From: Streptomyces carpinensis
Lineage (GTDB): Bacteria; Actinomycetota; Actinomycetes; Streptomycetales; Streptomycetaceae
Length of the DNA stretch: 37,271 bases
Reading direction: 5' to 3'
Assembly: GCF_002154505.1 (NCBI RefSeq)
Contig: NZ_MUBM01000015.1
Location: forward strand, 1-37,271
The notes beneath the pieces were generated by a model. That model did no database searches. It saw nothing but the letters and a program-made list of their open reading frames with translations, and was not told the DNA's origin. Each line of letters starts with the position of its first letter. The stretch's first letter is position 1. Shown here piece by piece: positions 9,809 through 18,250 of this stretch. Made by a program: the position numbers and the translations under genes.

Positions 9809-11811
9809 GGTACCGCGAGCAGTTCGAGCGCCAGGTCGTGCGCGAGGACGTCTGGATCCCGGTGGGCGACGGAAGTACCCGTCTGCACGCCCGCGTCTGG
9901 CGCCCCGCCGACGCAGAGGCGGACCCCGTGCCGGCGCTGCTCGAATACCTGCCCTACCGCAAGAGTGACTGGACCGCGCCCCGCGACGCCCAGCGACACC
10001 CGTGGTACGCGGGCCACGGCTACGCCTCCGTCCGGGTCGACATCCGAGGCCACGGCGACAGCGAGGGCACGCCCGGCGACGAGTACGACGCGCGCGAACT
10101 CGCCGACGGCGTCGACGTCGTCAACTGGCTCGCCGCACAATCCTGGTGCACCGGCCGGGTCGGCATGTTCGGCATCTCCTGGGGCGGTTTCAACTCCCTG
10201 CAGATCGCGGCCCTCGCCCCCGAACCGCTCAAGGCGATCGTCACGGTCTGCTCGGCCGACGACCGCTACGACAACGACGTCCACTACACCGGTGGCGCCG
10301 TCCTCGGCATCGACATGCTCGCCTGGGCCGGCACCATGCTCGCCTTCGCCTCACGGCCGCCGGACCCGCAGGTCGTCGGGGCCGACCGCTGGCTGCCGAT
10401 GTGGCGCGAACGTCTCGACTCCGTCGAACCCTTCCTGCACACGTGGCTGGACCACCAGCAGCGGGACGCCTACTGGCGGCACGGGAGCGTGTGCGAGGAC
10501 TACGGTGCCGTGCAGGCGGCGGTGCTGGCGGTGGGCGGCTGGAACGACCCGTACCGCGACACCGTGCTGCGGCTCGTCGAGCACCTGCCGGCCGACCGCG
10601 TCCGCGGCATCGTCGGTCCCTGGTCCCACCAGTACCCCGATCGCGGACTGCCGCCCGGCCCGGCGATCGGCTTCCTCCAGGAGACCCGCCGCTGGTGGGA
10701 CCACTGGCTGAAGGACAAGGACACCGGTGTCATGTCGGAGCCCCTGCTGAGGGCCTGGGTCAACGACCCGGTCCCGCCCGCCACTTCGTACGACGTCATG
10801 CCCGGCCGATGGGTGGGGGACACGGACCGGCCGTCCCGGAATGTCGCCTGGAGCGAGCGCCCGCTGGGCACGGACACCGGCCCTGTCCTCGTCCGCTCCC
10901 CGCAGCACACCGGCGTGGACGCCGGCCGCTTCTTCCCCTTCGGCAACGCCAGCGACCTGCCGCCCGACCAGCGCGAGGAGGACGGACGGTCCGTCTGTTT
11001 CGACTCGGATGTGCTCCACGAGCGGGTCGAGATCCTCGGCCGTCCCCGGCTGAGGCTGCGTCTCGACAGCGCGACCCCGCGCGCCAACGTGATCGCCCGC
11101 CTCTGCGACGTCGCGCCCGACGGCTCGTCGACGCTCGTGACCCGAGGCGTGCTCAACCTGCTCAGCAGGCACGGACGGGACCGCGTGGCCGAGTGGACGC
11201 CGGGCACGTACGAGGACGTCGAGTTCGAGCTGACCGGTATCGGCTACGCCTTCCCGCCCGGCCACCGCATCCGCATCGCCGTCTCCGACGCGTACTGGCC
11301 GTGGGTCTGGCCGCACGGCGAACGTGGCGAGTTGACCGTGCTCCCCGCCGACAGTGCCCTGTTGCTGCCCGTGCGCGAGATCGGGGACGAGCCGGAGATC
11401 GGCTTCGAGGAGCCCGAGCAGGCGCCACCGCTGCCGGTGACGTACGACGCCCCCGCCGAACCGCGCCCCGAGCGGCTGATCACGTACGACGTGGCGAAGG
11501 GTGAGTGGACGCTGGAGGTCGACCCCAACTACGGGGGATCGCGGACGTACCCGGACGGACTGCGCTACGAGGAGAGAGCGCGCGAGACGTACCGCATCCG
11601 TCACGACGACCCGCTGTCCGCGCGGGCCGTCTCGGAGTGGCACATCCGGTTGCGTCGCGGGGACGACTGGGACGCTGAGATCATGGCGCGCACGGAGCTG
11701 CAGGCCACGGCCGCGGACTTCGTCATGGAGAGCCGTATCGAAGCACGGGCGAACGGAGAGACAGTGGCCAAGCGCGCATGGCACCGCACCACGCCGAGGA
11801 CATCGGGATGA
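9805..11811 (+). CDS. CocE/NonD family serine hydrolase (X-Pro dipeptidyl-peptidase-like)
   Basis: This 668-residue alpha/beta hydrolase starts at a GTG inside the previous stop, with GGAAGGAG 4 bases upstream. The nucleophile elbow is GISWGG with Ser125; the likely partners are Asp248 (GGWNDPY) and His275 (GPWSHQYP). Other CocE-type marks are LEYLPYRK, the RGHGDSEG loop and a C-terminal jelly-roll domain (about 345-530; RLRLDS, HRIRIAVSDAYWPW). An extra ~130-residue C-terminal part (VAKGEWTLEVDPNYGG onward) follows the usual end. The family includes cocaine esterase, glutaryl-7-ACA acylase, alpha-amino-acid ester hydrolase and X-Pro dipeptidyl-peptidases. No signal peptide is visible, so it probably acts in the cytoplasm on what the ABC importer brings in. 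The exact substrate is unknown. Confidence 0.88.
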
Positions 11812-12443
11812 CGGCGGCGAAGAGCCCGCGCCGTGCCGTCGCCGCCGCGGACCGCACCCGCCAGCCCACCGAGGTGCGCCGCCGCCTCATCGTGGAGGCG
11901 GCGGTCCCGTTGATCGCCGAACGCGGCTACGCGTCGGTCGGGGTGCGCGACGTCGCCGCCGCGGCCGGGGTGTCGGTCGGCACCGTCACGTACCACTTCG
12001 GCAGTGTCCAGGAAATCCTCTCCGAGGCGATGATCCTGCACATCGAGCGGTACTACGCGGCGCTCAACGAGGCGACGGAGCAGGCCACCAGCGGTGCCGA
12101 GGGTCTGAGGCTGCTGGTCGACGCCCTGTTCACCGAGGACACCGACCGGCACTGGCGCATGTGGTTCGACTACTGGAACGCAGGGGAGCAAGGTGCCGAC
12201 GAGGCCTTCGCCAGCGGCCAGGCCCAGCGCTACGAGGCGTGGCACCGCCAGATCCGCCAGCTGGTCGAACGAGGCGTTGCCGAGGGCGAGTTCACCTGCG
12301 ACGACCTAGACGGCGTCACGGTCCGCTTCGCCGCCCTCGCCGACGGCCTGGCCTTGCAGCACCTACGGCAGGCACCCCCGCTGACGACGGAGGACGCCCG
12401 CCGGCACCTGAACCGTCTCATCGAGACGGAACTCGCGCGGTAG
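11808..12443 (+). CDS. TetR/AcrR family regulator of the ABC-hydrolase operon (inferred)
   Basis: This 211-residue protein has a TetR-type helix-turn-helix in its first 80 residues (RRLIVEAAVPLIAERGYASVGVRDVAAAAGVSVGTVTYHFGS) followed by a ligand-binding domain with the WRMWFDYWNAG region typical of BetI-like members. The ATG overlaps the hydrolase stop (ATGA), with GAGGA 7 bases upstream; an in-frame ATG at 11778 is possible but lies deeper in the hydrolase gene. Its place as last gene of the operon suggests that it controls the operon, and the palindrome at 4592-4607 is the candidate site. That link is inference. Confidence 0.85.
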   Translation: MTAAKSPRRAVAAADRTRQPTEVRRRLIVEAAVPLIAERGYASVGVRDVAAAAGVSVGTVTYHFGSVQEILSEAMILHIERYYAALNEATEQATSGAEGLRLLVDALFTEDTDRHWRMWFDYWNAGEQGADEAFASGQAQRYEAWHRQIRQLVERGVAEGEFTCDDLDGVTVRFAALADGLALQHLRQAPPLTTEDARRHLNRLIETELAR

Positions 12444-12670
12444 CTTCATCAGGGTCGGGGACTGACACGGTGGCTGACGCTCCGTTTCCAGCCCCCGCCG
12501 CTGCAAACCGTGCACTGCGGGGGTAGCCCATCCGGCGGGCCCCGTGCCGGCTTCGACGCGCGGGGTGGCCGACCGGCCGCGTCACCCCAGCGTGAACCGC
12601 ACGGGCGTCGCCACGCGACGCGGGGACCGAGCCGCAGCGGCAGGATCAGTTGGGCGGGCGGCGCCGGCCA

Positions 12671-13060
12671 GGGATAGAGCCGTCGGTCGATCAGGGCCCG
12701 TCCCCGGCTGGTGGCCAGGGCGAGGATCACGCCGACCTGGGCGTCTTCGATGCGTCCCGCGGTGCCGGTGTACTGCCTCTGCACTCCTGCCGAGGACCGG
12801 CCCTTCTTCAAGAAGCCGGTCTCGTCGACAACGGGAACGCTGCCGTCGGCGCCGAGGTGTTCGGCGGCGTAGGCACGCAGGTCGTCGCGGAAAGCATCGG
12901 CGTCCCAGCGGGCGTAGCGCAGCAGACGTTGCATCGGTCCGGGCCGCGTATGGCCCGCCTGTTCGGCCAGCTGCCAGCAGTTCTTCCGTTCGACGCTCGA
13001 CAGCAGCCCGAGCAGGTAAGCGCGGGCCGCAGCCCGGGGCTCAACTCGCCTGAACCTGCC
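12671..13060 (-). mobile_element. IS701-family transposase remnant (N-terminal part)
   Basis: About 130 codons match the N-terminal third of IS701-type DDE transposases: [53 protein letters not shown], the catalytic-aspartate segment [13 protein letters not shown], then [21 protein letters not shown]. Normal length is about 400 residues. After RRLYP (12671) the frame runs on to 12449 but no longer resembles the family. The segments with the second Asp and the Glu are absent. No terminal inverted repeats were recognised. The frame is also open leftwards of the conserved start, up to the end of the next gene. It is a dead fragment. Confidence 0.75.
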
Positions 13061-13151
13061 CTGCCGGAGCCGATCCTGACAGCGCGAGCCTGCCGGGATG
13101 CAGCGGGCCGTGCGCCTGTCAGCGGGGATTTCGCCCTCGTACGAAGGACCG

Positions 13152-13940
13152 TCACCAGGGGATCTCGCCCTCGTCGGAGAAGAAGCGGCCCGTCGGGCCG
13201 TCGTCCGGGACGGTGGCCAGGCGGATCGCGGAGACCGCGCCCTGCTGCGGGGTGCGTACCCCCTGGAAGGCGTTGAGGTCGGTGGCCGTGTAGCCGGGGC
13301 AGACGGTGTTGATCAGGATGTTCGTGTCGGCGAGCTCCTTGGCGTACTGCACGGTGACGGCGTTGAGGAACGTCTTCGACGGCGCGTAGGCGGCGGAGAT
13401 CGGGCCCGTCTCGGCGCCGGGCGTGGTCTGCAGCGTGAGGGAACCGACGCTGCTGGAGACGTTCACGATCCGCGGCGACGGGGAGCGGCGCAGCAGCGGC
13501 AGCAGGGCGTTGGTGACGCGGATGACGCCGATGACGTTGGTTTCCACGGCCGCCCGCACCCGGTCCGGATCGACCCTGGTGGGTTCCTGCGGGCCGCCGC
13601 CGGTGATGCCCGCGTTGTTGACCAGCACGTCGAGCCGTCCGGCCCGCTCCTCGATCAGCCGGGCCGCCGCGGTCACGCTCGCGTCGTCCGTCACGTCCAG
13701 CGGTACACCGAAGACGTTGATCCCGGCCGCGCGCAGTTTCGCCACGGCGGCCTCGCGCCGCGCCTCGTCCCGCGCACCGATCCCGACCTTCCAGCCCAGG
13801 GCGCCGAGTCCGGCGGCGATCTCGTACCCGATGCCCTTGTTGGCGCCGGTCACCAGCGCGACCTTCTGCTCCCCGGCCTGTTCACCGGCCTGTCCATTGA
13901 CCTGTTCACCGACGATGTTCGTCTCGTTCGTTTCGCTCAT
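13152..13940 (-). CDS. SDR family NAD(P)-dependent oxidoreductase
   Basis: This 262-residue classical short-chain dehydrogenase/reductase has TGANKGIG at about residues 31-38, a D-V pair (LDVTDD) for the adenine ring, NNAG, a catalytic Ser in the [10 protein letters not shown] region and YAPSK as the Tyr-x-x-x-Lys motif. It ends with the [10 protein letters not shown] tail common in carbonyl-reductase-like members. The first ~25 residues are an odd Gly-Glu-Gln-rich stretch with near repeats ([16 protein letters not shown]) that precede the usual KVALVTG start. The ATG at 13940 is chosen over an upstream in-frame start because the latter would overrun the LysR promoter. It is divergent from the LysR gene, its probable regulator. 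The substrate is unknown. Confidence 0.88.
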   Translation of the reverse strand: MSETNETNIVGEQVNGQAGEQAGEQKVALVTGANKGIGYEIAAGLGALGWKVGIGARDEARREAAVAKLRAAGINVFGVPLDVTDDASVTAAARLIEERAGRLDVLVNNAGITGGGPQEPTRVDPDRVRAAVETNVIGVIRVTNALLPLLRRSPSPRIVNVSSSVGSLTLQTTPGAETGPISAAYAPSKTFLNAVTVQYAKELADTNILINTVCPGYTATDLNAFQGVRTPQQGAVSAIRLATVPDDGPTGRFFSDEGEIPW

Positions 13941-13994
13941 GCCTCCGATGGTTCTCCCGCCCCCCACGGCGGGTCCAAGACCGATCGGGTGGGC

Positions 13995-14017
13995 GGCGAT
14001 ACCGGCCGGGTATCGCC
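13995..14017. promoter_or_regulatory. LysR-type operator between SDR and LysR genes
   Basis: GGCGATACC and GGTATCGCC form a perfect 9-base inverted repeat around a 5-base centre (GGCCG). Its core is a textbook T-N11-A LysR box (ATACC-N5-GGTAT). It sits between the divergent starts at 13940 and 14045, so the LysR protein probably binds here to control the SDR gene and itself. Confidence 0.7.
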
Positions 14018-14032
14018 CCTGGTCGGCCGGGT

Positions 14033-14038
14033 TACTCT
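14033..14038 (+). promoter_or_regulatory. -10 element for a leaderless LysR transcript
   Basis: TACTCT ends 6 bases before the GTG start at 14045, the spacing of leaderless promoters in actinobacteria. No Shine-Dalgarno sequence precedes the GTG, which agrees with a leaderless mRNA. Confidence 0.5.
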
Positions 14039-14044
14039 GGCGGG

Positions 14045-14893
14045 GTGGAGACACGTGAGCTGCGGTACTTCGTGGCGGTCGCCGAGGAGCTGCACTTCGG
14101 CCGGGCCGCGCAGCGGCTCGGGATCGCCCAGCCCCCGCTGTCACGGGCGATCGCCGGGCTGGAACGGCGCCTGGGGGCCGCCCTCCTGGAGCGCGGCAGC
14201 CGGGGCGTCACACTGACCGGGGCCGGGGCGGTGCTGCTGCGTGAGGCGCGGGCCGCGCTGGACGCCGTCGAGGCGGCCGAGCGGCGCACCCGCCGGGCCG
14301 CCCTCGCCGGGACCGGCCGCCCCGCCCTGGTCCTGGCCGCGAAGGCCGGCGCCTCCAGCGAACTGCTGGCGAAACTCCTCGACGCCTACGCGGCCGAACC
14401 CGGCGCGGTCGCCGTGGACGTGCTCCTGTGCGGGCCGGGCGAGCAGGCGCCGGTGCTGCGCGACGGCCGGGCCGATGTGGCGCTGTTGCACCGGCCGTTC
14501 GACGACACGGCCGGTTTCGACACCGAGGAACTGCACACCGAGGGCCAGGTCGCGATCCTCCCGGCGGGCCATCCGCTCGGCACGCGCGCGGAGTTGCGGC
14601 TCGCCGAGATCACCGGCCTGCCGGATCTGCCCCTGCCCCGCTGGCCCCGCCCCGACGGCACATTCCCGGACGGCCCCGGTCCGCAGGTGCGCGACCACAC
14701 CCAGCTGACCCAGCTCATCGCCCTCGGCCGGGCCTGCGCGATCGTCCCGCAGACGGGCCGCGCCGGCCTGGCAGAGGGCCTGACCGCCGTACCGGTCGTC
14801 GACGCGCCGCCTGTCACGACGGTCATCGCCTGGCCCCCGCACAGCCGCTCCACGGCGGTCGCGGGTCTGGTCCGCGCGGCGACCGCGCTGTGA
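14045..14893 (+). CDS. LysR family transcriptional regulator
   Basis: This 282-residue LysR-type regulator has the N-terminal winged helix METRELRYFVAVAEELHFGRAAQRLGIAQPPLSRAI and the linker helix, then a periplasmic-binding-like effector domain (from about residue 90). The GTG start is set by the -10 element just upstream. It is divergent from the SDR gene with a shared T-N11-A site. The effector is unknown. Confidence 0.9.
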   Translation: METRELRYFVAVAEELHFGRAAQRLGIAQPPLSRAIAGLERRLGAALLERGSRGVTLTGAGAVLLREARAALDAVEAAERRTRRAALAGTGRPALVLAAKAGASSELLAKLLDAYAAEPGAVAVDVLLCGPGEQAPVLRDGRADVALLHRPFDDTAGFDTEELHTEGQVAILPAGHPLGTRAELRLAEITGLPDLPLPRWPRPDGTFPDGPGPQVRDHTQLTQLIALGRACAIVPQTGRAGLAEGLTAVPVVDAPPVTTVIAWPPHSRSTAVAGLVRAATAL

Positions 14894-15000
14894 CCGCCGC
14901 CCCGCCGAACCAGACTCACGTCAACCTGTCTCGTTGCAACCTGCTTCACCCGTCGGCCAGTTACTCGATGGCCGTGGGAGTGTGACCCGGATGCGCCCTC

Positions 15001-15053
15001 GGTCACCATGTGACCCATGGTCAGGTTCGTATGCGGGTGGTTACTCTGGCGTG
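15001..15053 (+). promoter_or_regulatory. Orphan leaderless-type promoter with palindrome
   Basis: GGTCAC-CAT-GTGACC (15001-15015) is a perfect inverted repeat. Downstream, TACTCT (15042-15047) is followed after 3 bases by GTG and ATG. The 13 bases GGTTACTCTGGCG (15039-15051) are identical to those at the LysR promoter (14030-14042). The frame that follows has only 13-14 codons before a TGA that overlaps the next GTG (15092). No real gene is recognised downstream. Confidence 0.4.
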
Positions 15054-15197
15054 ATGGATCACGGGGGGCGGGGTAGGGGCCGGAGAGTCCGGTGACCAGC
15101 CGAAAGCAGGATGCAGTGCGTCTTCTGCTGTTGATTGACGGGGCGTGCGAGCCGCTCACTGAGGCGGAGGGGCCCAGCCTGGCCCCCGGTCACCCAT

Positions 15198-15284
15198 GAG
15201 CCGATCGGGGAGGGCCGGCCCTTCCTCGGCGGATCACCCCGGCAGATCGCCGAGGACCTCATGACCGCTCGCGAGAGCGGCGTC
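15198..15284 (+). pseudogene. Possible C-terminal remnant of a luciferase-like monooxygenase
   Basis: A 29-codon stretch (RPFLGGSPRQIAEDLMTAR and flanks) resembles the late 'GGSPEQIAEDL' segment of F420/flavin-dependent luciferase-like oxidoreductases. Nothing on either side in any frame supports the rest of such a gene. The assignment rests on one short motif and may be chance. Confidence 0.25.
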
Positions 15285-15487
15285 CGCTGCTCGGGGGGCG
15301 CCCTCTTGCCGACAGGACGTCCCCCAGCCCAGTTCCTTCTTCTTGACATCGCAATCCCATGGGTTGGGTGTTGCGACGATCATTAGAGCCCAAGGTGGTG
15401 GCAAGGCCGAAGGGCGCCCATCGGGGTCGCGCGGGCGATGTGCCGAACCGGGTCCGCCTACGTGGCGCGGCTTTTGGTCGGGTGCGC

Positions 15488-15770
15488 TCAGCCGGGCGTG
15501 GACGGGAGGTTGGGGCATGAGGCGTCGACGCAGCGGTCGTTGATGAGGTACCCGCCGCAGTCGGGGTGCGGGCACGTCTCGACGGGTTCTTCCCCGTCGA
15601 CCTGGTAGAGATCGGGGTGCCGTCCTCGAGGGCCAGGTCGTCGAGCTGGTGTCCGGCGGCCGTGGTGAAGTCGTCGGCGAATTGCTGCTGGTTGATCTTC
15701 TCGTAGACGGCGCGGGCGGCCTGCTCGGTGTCGGGTGCGTGTCGGCGAGCACCTTGCGGAGCCCTGGCAC
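15488..15770 (-). pseudogene. Small cysteine-rich protein gene, frameshifted twice
   Basis: Joining three frames gives a coherent ~94-residue protein: PGLRKVLADTHP, then DTEQAARAVYEKINQQQFAD..HQLDDLALEDGTPI, then LYQVDGEEPVE and a zinc-ribbon-like end with CPHPDCGGYLINDRC and ASCPN before the stop at 15488. The two joins (near 15733 and 15610) each need one extra C. The GTG at 15770 is the only obvious start; the frame is continuous back to the TetR stop at 15807. The family is not recognised. It lies directly after the TetR gene on the same strand and may have been co-transcribed with it. Confidence 0.5.
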
Positions 15771-15806
15771 CGCGTCCGACGGCTGCTCGAGGGAACCGGG
15801 TTGAGG

Positions 15807-16373
15807 TCACAGCAATCGGTCGACCAGCCCGTCGATGTAGTCCGGGGTGAGCGGGGCCATGCCGAACAAGACGCGGATATACATCGGGGCCAGGATGTGG
15901 TCCAGCACGTCGAACGCGTCGGGTGCGGGCTCGCCACGGTCGCGGGCGCGATCGAGCATGGACTGCAGTTGCCGGGTGCGTTCGGCGCGGAGGTCAGCAC
16001 CAGCCTGCAGGCCCTGCTGACCGCTGCTGGACAGGGCGACGGCCAGGTGCAGCACCGCCGGGCCGTCGGGTCCGGTGATCTCGCGGGCCACTTGGGCCGC
16101 GTAAGTGCGCAGGTCGCCGGCGAGGCTCCCGGTGTCGGGCATCGGCGACTGCGCATTGAGGCGGGTGAGCGCCACGTCGGTGAGCAGGGTTTCCAGGCTG
16201 CCCCACCGGCGGTAGATGCTGCTGTCGGCTACGCCTGCGCGGGCTGCGACGTCGCCGACGGTGAAGTTGCCGTAGCCGCGCTCGCTGATCAGGGCGGTGA
16301 CGGCCTGGTGCACCTGCGCGCCGACGCGGGCGCTGCGTCCGCCGGGCCGCCGGGCTCGCTGTCGCTCGTTCAT
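15807..16373 (-). CDS. TetR/AcrR family repressor of the adjacent MFS exporter
   Basis: This 188-residue TetR regulator has a helix-turn-helix at about residues 18-65 (VHQAVTALISERGYGNFTVGDVAARAGVADSSIYRRWGS) and a TetR_C_11-like effector domain (TYAAQVAREITGPDG...). It is divergent from the MFS exporter, and two 21-base operator-like repeats occupy the shared 150-base promoter region. This is the classic TetR/drug-efflux arrangement, as in the VarR/VarS virginiamycin system. The inducing ligand is probably an exported compound; a streptogramin is suggested by the neighbours only. Confidence 0.88.
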   Translation of the reverse strand: MNERQRARRPGGRSARVGAQVHQAVTALISERGYGNFTVGDVAARAGVADSSIYRRWGSLETLLTDVALTRLNAQSPMPDTGSLAGDLRTYAAQVAREITGPDGPAVLHLAVALSSSGQQGLQAGADLRAERTRQLQSMLDRARDRGEPAPDAFDVLDHILAPMYIRVLFGMAPLTPDYIDGLVDRLL

Positions 16374-16384
16374 ACCTCCACCTT

Positions 16385-16454
16385 AACGCAGTCGAGACTT
16401 GCGTTTGCGAGGCGGCCCTCCCTATAGTCATCTAACGCAGTCGCTGACTGCTTT
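16385..16454 (+). promoter_or_regulatory. MFS promoter with two TetR operators
   Basis: Two 21-base imperfect palindromes share the half-site AACGCAGTC. Operator 1 (16385-16405) runs from AACGCA to TGCGTT. Operator 2 (16434-16454) has AACGCAGTC and GACTGCTTT around GCT. A promoter TTGCGT (16399-16404), 18 bases, TATAGT (16423-16428) lies between them, so operator 1 overlaps the -35 box and operator 2 covers the transcription start (about 16435). This geometry predicts strong repression by the divergent TetR. Confidence 0.7.
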
Positions 16455-16523
16455 AGGGCGCTCAGGTGTATCGCCACCCGCGTCGACCGCGACCGGGCGC
16501 AACTAACGATTGAGGGGGATCCC

Positions 16524-17993
16524 ATGGCTGCATCGCATGCGACCGTAGGCAGTCGATCGAACCGGGCTGTGCTGCTTACGGTGACCTGCCTGGGCCAGTT
16601 CATGGTTCTGCTCGACAACACGGTCGTTGGAGCGGCGCTGCCCGATATGCAGCACCGGCTGCACACTCAGCTTTCCGGACTGCAATGGATCGTCGACGCG
16701 TACGTACTGCTGGTCGCCATGCTGCTGCTGTCCGGCGGTGTCTTCGCCGACCGGTTCGGCCGCAAGCGGGTGTACCTGACCGGAGTGGCGGTGTTCACCG
16801 CCGCGTCGCTGCTGTGCAGCATCGCGCCCTCGCTCGGCTGGCTGGTCGCCGGCCGAGTGCTGCAGGGCATCGGGGCTGCGGCGCTGAGCCCTGCCTCGCT
16901 CGCCCTGCTCGCCGCGGCCTATCCCGTGCCGCAAGAACGAATCAAGGCGATCGGGCTGTGGGCCGGACTCAGCGGAATCGGTCTGGCCGCAGGCCCCGTG
17001 GCCGGCGGCGTGCTGACACAAGCCTTCGGCTGGCCCGCCATCTTCCTGGTCAATCTGCCCCTCGGCGTGGTCCTGCTACTGGTCGGCCTGCGCCACCTCG
17101 GCGAGTCCAGCAACCCGAGCGCCGCGGCGATCGACATCCCGGGCACGGTGCTGTCCGTTCTGGCGGTGGGGGTACTGACCTACGGGCTGATCGAGGGGGG
17201 TGCCCGCGGCTGGACCTCACCGGTCATCCTGGGCAGCTTCGCCGCCGCGGTGATCCTCCTCGCCGCCTTCGTCGCCGTCGAAGCCCGTCTTTCCGCTCCG
17301 ATGCTGCCGCTGCGGCTGTTCCGGCAGCGCCTGTTCACCGTGTCCAACACCGCCATGGTCGTGGTGGGGTTCGCGCTCATGGGCTCGTCGTTCTTCTTCT
17401 CCCAGTTCTTCGTGTACGTCCAGGGCAGCTCGATCCTGCGCGCCGGCCTGCAGACCCTTCCCGTATCCCTCGCCATGGTGATCGTCAGCCCGTACGCGGG
17501 CCGGCTCGCCGCCCGATACGGCTTCCGCATCGTGGTCACCACCGGCCTGGCCCTGGCCGGCCTGGGGCTGCTGGCGCTCGGCATCGTGCACGCCGACACC
17601 GGCTACGCGGACGTGTGGTGGCGGCTGGGACTCGCCGGCATCGGCTTCGCCCTGACCATGTCGCCACTGACAGGCGCCGCCATCCAAGCAGTCAGCCCGC
17701 AGGAAGGCGGCCTCGCATCAGGCATCAGCAGCACCACCCGGCAGATCGGCGCGGTGCTCGGCGTCGCTATGCTCGGAGCTATCGTCCGCACCCGGCAATC
17801 CGGCGGCGCCTCCTTCGCGACCGGCCTCAACAGCGCCTTCCTCGCTGCCGGCACCGTCACATTGGCCACCGCCGTGTTCACCGGCCTGTGGCTGGCGAGG
17901 TCCAGGCCCGCGCAAGGCTCCGCGGCGCCGCAACGTTCCATCGATGCAGATGCGGTCACCACCTCGAACGAGGCATCTGTGAAGAGCCGTTGA
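16524..17993 (+). CDS. MFS drug exporter, DHA2 (14-helix) family
   Basis: This 489-residue integral membrane protein is a drug:H+ antiporter. It has the N-terminal motif LDNTVVGAALPDM (DHA2 motif D1), motif A GVFADRFGRKRVYLTG after helix 2, and the antiporter motif C region GLSGIGLAAGPVAGGVLTQAFGW in helix 5. Length and the extra central helices fit 14 transmembrane segments. Start ATG at 16524 with GAGGGGGAT upstream. Substrates of such pumps cannot be read from sequence; the nearby vat/vgb genes and the similarity of arrangement to streptogramin-resistance pumps (VarS/Ptr type) make an antibiotic likely. Confidence 0.9.
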   Translation: MAASHATVGSRSNRAVLLTVTCLGQFMVLLDNTVVGAALPDMQHRLHTQLSGLQWIVDAYVLLVAMLLLSGGVFADRFGRKRVYLTGVAVFTAASLLCSIAPSLGWLVAGRVLQGIGAAALSPASLALLAAAYPVPQERIKAIGLWAGLSGIGLAAGPVAGGVLTQAFGWPAIFLVNLPLGVVLLLVGLRHLGESSNPSAAAIDIPGTVLSVLAVGVLTYGLIEGGARGWTSPVILGSFAAAVILLAAFVAVEARLSAPMLPLRLFRQRLFTVSNTAMVVVGFALMGSSFFFSQFFVYVQGSSILRAGLQTLPVSLAMVIVSPYAGRLAARYGFRIVVTTGLALAGLGLLALGIVHADTGYADVWWRLGLAGIGFALTMSPLTGAAIQAVSPQEGGLASGISSTTRQIGAVLGVAMLGAIVRTRQSGGASFATGLNSAFLAAGTVTLATAVFTGLWLARSRPAQGSAAPQRSIDADAVTTSNEASVKSR

Positions 17994-18035
17994 CCATGAC
18001 AACCGCCTTGGCCGGGAGAAGCGGCTGCGCGCCGA

Positions 18036-18132
18036 AGCATCGACATCATCATGCCGCTGCCGAGGACCCCTGGGCGAACGCTACTTCCAGGTCACCGACC
18101 CCGGCGGCGTGATCGTCCAGTTCATCGAGTGA
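18036..18132 (+). pseudogene. C-terminal remnant of a VOC (glyoxalase/bleomycin-resistance) protein
   Basis: Three frames joined read SIDIIMPL, AEDPW, then GERYFQVTDPGGVIVQFIE and a stop at 18130-18132. This is the typical last strand pair of vicinal-oxygen-chelate proteins, with the metal-ligand Glu near the C-terminus. Two single missing G residues (near 18059 and 18073) account for the frame changes. The sequence upstream to the MFS stop (17993) holds only about 40 bases of further match, so the gene is mostly gone. It may once have been part of the resistance cluster. Confidence 0.6.
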
Positions 18133-18250
18133 GTCACCCCTCCCCGAGAACATCTGAAGCCCCACCGGGCCAGGGTGATCCGCCCCCGGCCCTACGGCTC
18201 CCCACCAGGGCCGTGTGCGACATCCCGCAACCACGCAAAGGACCCAGGCC

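Larger units (their letters stand above)
14894..15487. other. Decayed intergenic region
   Basis: No intact gene is visible. It holds an orphan promoter-like element near 15001-15053, a short frame from a GTG at 15092 to a TGA near 15199 of unknown meaning, and a possible oxidoreductase remnant at 15198-15284. The rest shows no structure I can name. Confidence 0.5.

Noticed and set aside
14045..14893. The LysR gene as part of a resistance or catabolic operon with later genes
   Set aside because: The region after it is decayed and the next intact gene is on the other strand, so only the divergent SDR is a sensible target.
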